In this document: piece by piece, positions 30,625 through 35,773 of the stretch
How the letters are laid out: the number at the start of each line of letters is the position of its first letter
Position numbering within the stretch: the first letter of the stretch is position 1
Origin: an uncultured Faecalibacterium sp.
GTDB lineage: Bacteria > Bacillota > Clostridia > Oscillospirales > Ruminococcaceae
Length of the DNA: 35,773 bases
Assembly (NCBI GenBank): GCA_900551435.1
Contig: URVW01000018.1
Span: 1 to 35,773, forward strand
Direction of reading: 5' to 3'
Position numbers and translations under genes: made by a program
Notes under the pieces: model-generated
Told to the model about the DNA's origin: nothing
The model's input: only the letters and a program-made list of their open reading frames with translations
Databases searched by the model: none

Positions 30625-32208
30625 ATGACAGGACAGCAACTGAAAAATTCCATTCTGCAAATGGCAGTGCAGGGCAAACTTGTTCCGCAAGACCCCAATG
30701 ACGAGCCTGCTTCTGTGCTGCTGGAACGTATTCGTGCAGAAAAAGAACAGCTTATCAAAGAGGGCAAAATCAAGAAAGAAAAGAATCCATCTGTGATTTT
30801 TCGTGGAGCCGATAATTTGCCTTATGAGAAGGTCGGCAAAAATGAGCCTGTCTGCATTGCAGATGAAGTGCCGTTTGACATCCCGGAGAGTTGGGCGTGG
30901 TGTAGGCTAAAAACCATCTTGCAAAAATTGACCGATGGAACTCATGCAACTCCTAAATATGTTGAAGAGGGAATTCCATTTATTTCAGTCAAGGATATTA
31001 GTGCAGGAGAACTGTCTTTTGACAACGCGAAGCATATATCCATTGAGGAACATCAAGAATTATACAAAAGATGCGATCCACAGCGTGGAGATATTCTTCT
31101 AAGCAAGGTTGGGACAACTGGAATTCCAGTCATTGTCAACACAGACATCGAATTTAGCCTGTTCGTCAGCGTCGCTCAACTTCGTTTTTCCCATGAGTTG
31201 ATGGATGCAGATTTTCTCGTATGGCTATTAAAGTCTCCCCTTGTTCAAAAACAATGCACAGAAAACACAAGAGGTGTCGGCAATAAAAATTGGGTCATGC
31301 GAGATATTGCCAACACGCTTATAGTTATTCCTCCGCTTAAAGAACAGAAACGGATTGTATGCGCAATCAAAAAAATCAAACCCTATACAGACAAGTACAC
31401 CGATATTGCAAGTACACTGGATTCTCTGAATGCCAACTTTCCTGACCAGCTCAAGAAATCCATTCTTCAGATGGCCGTGCAAGGCAAGCTCGTCCCGCAA
31501 GACCCGACCGACGAACCGGCATCAGTTCTGCTGGAACGCATCCGTGCGGAGAAGGAGCAGCTCATACGGCAGGGCAAAATCAAGCGTGATAAGCACGAAT
31601 CCGTCATATTCAGAAGGGATAATTCTTATTATGAGAAGATTGATGAAATTGAACGCTGCATCGATGATGAAATACCGTTTGAGATTCCAGAAAGTTGGGG
31701 ATGGTGTCGTTTGAAATCTTTGACAGAGAACATTACCAGCGGTTCACGCGATTGGGCAAAATATTACTCAACTACGGGTGCGGCATTTCTTCGCATGGGA
31801 AATCTGTCAAAAAATTCTTTTGATCTGCGGCTAGAACATATCCAGCGTGTTACCATCCCCTCAAAGGCCGAGGGAACACGAACTTCATTACAAAGTGGCG
31901 ATTTACTGTTCTCTATAACAGGCGATGTCGGAATGCTTGGTCTGATACCAGATGGATTTGAGAAAGCCTATATCAACCAGCACACTGCGATGATACGTTT
32001 TCTTCCAGAAATGCGGAATAAATATATTCCATATTTGCTTCTGACTGACTACGCCCAAAAATTCTATAACGCAAATCAGCATGGCATAAAAAATAGCTTT
32101 CGACTTGATTCCATAGGTGAATTATTGGTTTCTATTCCACCGGAAAAGGAACTGTTCCGCATCCTTCAAAGAATTTCTCTAGTCCTTTCAAAAATAGCGG
32201 TTCTATAA
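30625..32208 (+). CDS. hsdS: Type I specificity subunit S, expressed copy (invertible)
   Basis: Determines the DNA target through two recognition domains. Its 527 residues run: N-terminal helical repeat (LKNSILQMAVQGKLVPQDP, ~6-24), linker, TRD1 (~95-245, ending IPPLKEQKRIV), central copy of the same repeat (~275-360, LKKSILQMAVQGKLVPQDP), and TRD2 (~362-515, ending SIPPEKELFRIL). The two halves are the usual pseudo-symmetric pair. The DNA just before TRD1 (30811-30900) and just before TRD2 (31622-31691) is repeated in inverted orientation in the silent cassettes downstream, beyond the recombinase gene, so the sequence from either junction onward can be replaced by inversion. GGAAG precedes the start. 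Confidence 0.95.
   Translation: MTGQQLKNSILQMAVQGKLVPQDPNDEPASVLLERIRAEKEQLIKEGKIKKEKNPSVIFRGADNLPYEKVGKNEPVCIADEVPFDIPESWAWCRLKTILQKLTDGTHATPKYVEEGIPFISVKDISAGELSFDNAKHISIEEHQELYKRCDPQRGDILLSKVGTTGIPVIVNTDIEFSLFVSVAQLRFSHELMDADFLVWLLKSPLVQKQCTENTRGVGNKNWVMRDIANTLIVIPPLKEQKRIVCAIKKIKPYTDKYTDIASTLDSLNANFPDQLKKSILQMAVQGKLVPQDPTDEPASVLLERIRAEKEQLIRQGKIKRDKHESVIFRRDNSYYEKIDEIERCIDDEIPFEIPESWGWCRLKSLTENITSGSRDWAKYYSTTGAAFLRMGNLSKNSFDLRLEHIQRVTIPSKAEGTRTSLQSGDLLFSITGDVGMLGLIPDGFEKAYINQHTAMIRFLPEMRNKYIPYLLLTDYAQKFYNANQHGIKNSFRLDSIGELLVSIPPEKELFRILQRISLVLSKIAVL
30811..30900 (+). repeat. Inverted repeat IR1, copy in expressed hsdS
   Basis: 90 bases preceding TRD1, matching 34967-35056 on the other strand at 88 of 90 positions; the first 74 are identical. 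It contains TTATGAGAAGGTCG, also found in the IR2 copy at 33584-33653, a possible crossover core. Confidence 0.93.
31622..31691 (+). repeat. Inverted repeat IR2, copy in expressed hsdS
   Basis: 70 bases preceding TRD2, matching 33584-33653 on the other strand with about five mismatches. The core includes TTATGAGAAG and GAACGCTGCATCGATGATGA. Confidence 0.92.
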
Positions 32209-32247
32209 CTCTTTTTGTATACTCATGGTGAAAGGAGGTCTTTCACT

Positions 32248-33051
32248 ATGATTGAAGAATTTGAAAGACACTTGAGAGGAACAAACCTCTCAGAAAACAC
32301 TGTAACATCCTATTTGTTTGCTGTGCAGCAGTTTGGGGAACGACATGATACCGTCACCAAACGCAATTTGAAAGAGCACAAGGCATGGCTGATTGAGCAA
32401 TACAAGCCCAAGACGGTCAATTTACGAATCCGCGCTATCAACTGCTACCTCGAAAGCATCGGAAAGGATTCATGGAAATTGTCATCCGTCAAGGTGCAGC
32501 AGAAAGCCTTCCTCGAAAATGTCATCAGCGAAGCCGATTACATCTATTTCAAAAATTGCTTGAAACGCGATGGCAATATGCTTTGGTATTTTGTCATCCG
32601 CTTTTTGGCTGCTACGGGTGCGCGCGTCAGTGAGCTGGTGCAAATCAAAGTAGAACACATTAGGCTTGGACACCTCGACCTTTATTCTAAAGGTGGGAAG
32701 CTGCGCCGCATCTACATTCCAAAATCATTGCAAGACGAAGCCCTTGTCTGGTTGGAAGAAAAACAACAGGACAGCGGCTTTATCTTTTTGAATCGTTTCG
32801 GCGAACGAATAACCACAAGAGGTATTTCTGGACAGCTGAAAAAGTTGGCGATAAAGTATGGCATTGATCCTGCGGTGGTTTATCCCCACTCTTTCCGGCA
32901 TCGGTTTGCCAAAAGTTTCTTGGAACGGTGCAGTGACATTGCGTTTCTTGCAGACCTGATGGGACATGAAAGTATTGAGACAACGCGAATTTATTTGCGC
33001 AAAACCGCAACCGAGCAGAGGACTTTGGTAGATAATATCGTAGACTGGTAA
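32248..33051 (+). CDS. Tyrosine recombinase, probable hsdS invertase
   Basis: A 267-residue XerC/D-like site-specific recombinase. The N-terminal SAM-like core-binding domain spans ~1-85. The catalytic domain shows Arg126 in ATGARVSEL, a Lys in the YSKGGKLRR beta-hairpin near 151, HSFR at 214-217, His240 in LMGHES and the nucleophile Tyr249 in TRIYLR. ATG 32248 is preceded by AAAGGAGGT; the earlier in-frame starts lack a site. It lies between the expressed hsdS and the inverted silent hsdS cassettes, and inside both pairs of inverted repeats. This is the arrangement of known hsdS invertases in streptococci and Bacteroides. It carries no transposon-integrase arm domain. Confidence 0.92.
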   Translation: MIEEFERHLRGTNLSENTVTSYLFAVQQFGERHDTVTKRNLKEHKAWLIEQYKPKTVNLRIRAINCYLESIGKDSWKLSSVKVQQKAFLENVISEADYIYFKNCLKRDGNMLWYFVIRFLAATGARVSELVQIKVEHIRLGHLDLYSKGGKLRRIYIPKSLQDEALVWLEEKQQDSGFIFLNRFGERITTRGISGQLKKLAIKYGIDPAVVYPHSFRHRFAKSFLERCSDIAFLADLMGHESIETTRIYLRKTATEQRTLVDNIVDW

Positions 33052-33101
33052 AAAATGAGGGCATATACTCCAACTGCATGGAATGTATGTCCTCATTTTT
33101 T
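33050..33101. terminator. Bidirectional terminator between the recombinase and silent hsdS cassettes
   Basis: AAAAATGAGGGCATATAC pairs with GTATGTCCTCATTTTT, loop ~16 bases, A- and T-runs on both sides. The recombinase stop and the silent cassette stop both lie at its edges. Confidence 0.82.
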
Positions 33102-33653
33102 ATAGCCTTAAAATATTTTCGGAAATTTTCTTAACTTGCGTTGAAATTTTGTACTGTTCTGAAAGTGGCGGCAATGGAAAGAGTAGCATCAAAACGCTGT
33201 TACGGTCAATTCCTGGGATGACACCTTGCCCTTTTGATTTTAGTAAGTCAAAATTCGCTTGTAGAAAAAAGCGAATATATTCCATATCTAAGTTGTCATT
33301 TTTCTTAATCGCCATAATTTGACGCGCGATGTGTGCTTTATCAACATTACAGATAATACTTTTGCCATATCCAGAGCCCTTGCAAACAAGAAGTATATCT
33401 CCTTTATTAGCAATAATGCGAGGAGTTTCAGTCCACCGTGTTACTAAAACTTGATTTTTGCTCAAACTACTGGCACCCGTGATGTACGGTATTCCATTTC
33501 CGCTTTCGTTATACTCTTCGGGTTTGAAGTCTGTTCCAGATAGCAAAGTGACAATGGTTCCCATTCGCGTCCATTCCCACGAATCTGGAATCTCAAACGG
33601 CAACTCATCATCGATGCAGCGTTCAATTTCATCGACCTTCTCATAATAAGAAT
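33100..33653 (-). pseudogene. Silent hsdS cassette C (one recognition domain)
   Basis: Reading the minus strand, IR2 leads in frame (SYYEKVDEIERCIDDELPFEIPDSWEW) into a complete second-position TRD of ~150 residues (GTIVTLLSGTDF at its start, LPPLSEQYKI at its end) and a stop at 33100. There is no N-terminal half, ribosome binding site or promoter of its own. It is homologous to the hsdS part from the TRD2 junction onward but carries a different recognition domain. Recombination at IR2 would join it to the expressed N-terminal half and TRD1 to give a full-length HsdS of new specificity. Confidence 0.88.
33584..33653 (-). repeat. Inverted repeat IR2, silent copy
   Basis: Partner of 31622-31691 at the head of silent cassette C. 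Cassette A-B ends inside it in a different reading frame (stop TGA at 33641-33643), which shows that the silent cassettes were joined at this repeat. Confidence 0.92.
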
Positions 33654-35056
33654 AATGGGTCGCTACTCTGTTGTTTTAACAGCTCCATCAAATAATCCAA
33701 AGATTTAATTATTCTTCGCTGTTCGGTTTTAGGTGGAACAGGGATTAAAAGACTGCTGAATTCATCAAATTTAAGGCTTTCTACTGTTGTAATGGATTTT
33801 ACTAGTTCTTTTAGAACATACGGTTCAAATGCTTTAATAGCATAATATAGCCACTGTGACATCGACAAATCATATAATGAAAATGCCTTAATATCTTGAT
33901 TGATTGTGCTATCGACTCCAAGTTTACAAAGTGGCAATAGCCTTTTCAGAATTCCGCTACGAGCGACTAAAAGTAATGTTCCCGCCGGATATAATTTCAT
34001 GGAAGTAGCTGCTTCATCGGTGATGTGCATTTCAGAATCATTTATCAGCGGATTTTTCATATCCTTTGATGTAACCCAAGGGATTTTTCCATTCCAAAAG
34101 TCTGGATTGGACATCGATGGAGTTTTTCCACTGCTAAAAGTACCAAACATATAAAGCCTACACCACTCCCAGCTTTCAGGAATATCAAACGGGATTTCGT
34201 CGTCAATGCAAACTTCACTTTTACCAGAGATTTCGTAATAAGAATTATCCCGTCTGAAAATGACCGATTCATGCTTGTCACGTTTGATTTTGCCCTCTTT
34301 GACAAGCTGTTCTTTTTCTGTGCGAATACGCTTCAACAGAACGGAGGCAGGTTCATCGGCAGGGTCTTGAGGAACAAGTTTTCCTTGAACAGCATATTGG
34401 AGAATTGATTTTTTCAGAGTGGCTGGAAATCCACTATTTAAAACATCCAATGTTTCATTTGTTTTGTAATATTCCTTTTGCATTTGAACTGTCTCAAGAT
34501 ATTTTGAAACAATTCGATGTTGCTCTTCGATTGGCGGAATTGGAATCAATAACAACGCAAGTTGATTAAGATAAAATCCCTTCTGTGCCGTTCCAGTTGC
34601 CTCACGAACAATTTTTTGCTGAATATATGCGGAATCTAGGCAATACTTTAAATAGTAATTAAAAATTAACGTGTGAATAACGGAAACGCTTCGTTGAAAG
34701 CAAATATTTAATCCGCCTTCATAAACGCAACTTCTTCCAAGAGAACCAACAGACGTAAAGAAAATATCTCCAGTTGCAGCGTTCGTTCTTTCATTTTCCT
34801 TGTCGAAAATGTTTTTCTCTAAATAACGAACTTTTTCAAGTTCAACGATGCAATCATCGTTAATATTGGTTGATGAAACCATAACATATGTTGTTTCATA
34901 GGAACATCCTTTTGGAGGATTATGATCACCATCCACGAGTTTGGTACAAATAGACTCTAATCTTACCCACTCCCAACTCTCGGGGATGTCAAACGGCACT
35001 TCATCTGCAATGCAGACAGGCTCATTTTTGCCGACCTTCTCATAAGGCAAATTATC
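33641..35056 (-). pseudogene. Silent hsdS cassettes A and B (two recognition domains, no N-terminus)
   Basis: On the minus strand the frame starts within IR1 (DNLPYEKVGKNEPVCIADE) and continues through first-position TRD A (LESICTKLVDGDHNP to IPPIEEQHRIV). It then passes the central repeat (LKKSILQYAVQGKLVPQDP) and second-position TRD B (FGTFSSGKTPSMSN to PVPPKTEQRRII), ending at 33641. It equals an HsdS lacking the first ~65 residues; the frame stays open to an ATG at 35101, but those residues are unrelated to HsdS and have no ribosome binding site. Recombination at IR1 would attach the expressed N-terminus and exchange both domains at once. The central region is diverged from the expressed copy. 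Confidence 0.88.
34967..35056 (-). repeat. Inverted repeat IR1, silent copy
   Basis: Partner of 30811-30900; homology to expressed hsdS stops abruptly at 35056, the outer limit of the invertible region. Confidence 0.93.
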
Positions 35057-35101
35057 AGAAAATCCTAAGGCAGTAATTTGCGCGTATCGCGCCATCGACA
35101 C

Positions 35102-35560
35102 AAAACGGTAAAGTGGATTTTATCTGCTTTGCCGTTTTTTGCCTCAAATTGTGAAATTTTCAAAACTGTATTCCAAAACAGCTCTGCGGATTCCTATTAG
35201 TGTAGAGGCTTTCAAAATCTTTTGCAAAACGGCCTTCCGCTAGTTCTATAAGTGGATAATGAACAAAATCTATATTCTAAAATTAGGCAGTTCAACAAAA
35301 TTTGAAAATCTGTATGCCAAACACCCATTTTAGAATGTTATAGGTAGAGGGGAACATTGAAAAAAGTGAATTTTCTTTGAATTTTCAAAAGACCCGGTTT
35401 AAAAACATCCCTTAAAGTTTGTATAGGGTGTAAGGGCTATATTCCAAAACAGACCTATTTGCTGTTGGATTCACTTCTGAAAATCCCTGATTCCCTACAA
35501 AGCTACATCGCACCTTGAAAATCGCATGAGCCACCCCAGTAGGATACCTCTGATACTGAA
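35102..35560. other. AT-rich gap with short dispersed repeats
   Basis: No frame here has a ribosome binding site or recognisable product. The 13-base word TATTCCAAAACAG occurs exactly at 35169-35181 and 35440-35452. Degenerate forms lie near 35273 and 35313. The stretch may be decayed mobile DNA or a protein-binding array. Confidence 0.45.
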
Positions 35561-35773
35561 TGTGCATTCTGCGCGTCTTATCGGAAAATACGCCGGAGAG
35601 AATCGGGCAGGAACGGGCGGGGACAGAGTGGACGGTAGTTAAGAGCAAGATTCGCCTTCGTATACGAAAACGCCACTACGGGCGGTTTCTTCACGGCGGC
35701 ATCTTGATGGGGGACTGTGCTCCCCATACCCTCACATCGTGCAAAATCACATGATTTTGCCTGTTGGTGGCCT
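35561..35773 (+). mobile_element. Possible edge of a mobilisable or conjugative element (oriT-like region)
   Basis: GC content rises again. The stretch has two hairpins near its end: ATGGGG/CCCCAT around 35707-35729, and the 9-bp inverted repeat GCAAAATCA-CA-TGATTTTGC near 35740-35759. Compact palindromes of this kind are typical of transfer-origin regions upstream of relaxosome genes, and the overall look of the sequence reminds me of clostridial mobilisable elements. No relaxase is inside the window, so the call is tentative. An open frame runs through it (about 64 codons) without a ribosome binding site; I do not call it a gene. Confidence 0.3.

Noticed and set aside
30640..31600. The repeated LKxSILQxAVQGKLVPQDP blocks of hsdS as a separate mobile repeat.
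   Set aside because: They are the normal internal duplication of type I specificity subunits and are only moderately similar at the DNA level.
35057..35101. ATG 35101 as a genuine start of the silent hsdS A-B frame.
   Set aside because: The added residues are not HsdS-like, no ribosome binding site or promoter is seen, and homology to expressed hsdS begins exactly at the IR1 border, so the cassette is silent.

Overview
The window looks like a chromosomal segment of a gut Clostridia, most likely Faecalibacterium or a close relative in the Oscillospiraceae/Ruminococcaceae. This is inferred from the GC-rich, strongly biased codon use of the first ~26 kb combined with Firmicutes-type signals: AAGGAGG ribosome binding sites, TTGACA/TATAAT promoters and U-rich hairpin terminators. 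No database comparison was possible, so the genus is a judgement.

Layout. (1) 1-7.4 kb is a hexuronate catabolic locus: kdgK (cut by the window start) and kdgA on the minus strand, then a HAD phosphatase, a PAP2-type membrane protein, a GntR/FCD regulator, and uxuA-uxuB on the plus strand. Together they carry D-fructuronate to D-mannonate, KDG, KDPG and finally pyruvate plus glyceraldehyde-3-phosphate. Both catabolic promoters carry the same GTATACAAG site in the same orientation and at the same distance from the -35 box. (2) 7.4-16.1 kb holds a ROK kinase, glnS with a small FMN-binding protein, and a tight run of LRR protein, DUF2201/VWA protein, MoxR ATPase and AEC transporter. (3) 16.1-21.4 kb holds an initiator tRNA-Met, an ECF sigma factor overlapping its DUF4349 anti-sigma-like partner, an unknown gene, bioY, argF and a dCMP deaminase. 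(4) 21.37-21.87 kb is a compact unit: a 47-residue one-helix protein with a structured leader, and a convergent short RNA sharing its terminator. I read it as a candidate type I toxin-antitoxin. (5) 22-26.4 kb holds an EF-G paralogue and greA-lysS. (6) From ~26.4 kb base composition drops. A type I restriction-modification island follows: hsdR, hsdM, hsdS, a tyrosine recombinase, then inverted silent hsdS cassettes. The last ~200 bases look like the edge of a mobile element.

The two most interesting systems are the invertible hsdS locus and the candidate toxin/antisense pair. The hsdS locus has a 90-bp inverted repeat with 88 matching positions and a second of 70 bp with 65 matching, placed around the recombinase so that flipping would replace target-recognition domains. 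Three MITE-like palindromic repeats of two families sit between genes in the GC-rich part. No CRISPR array, rRNA or complete prophage was seen.
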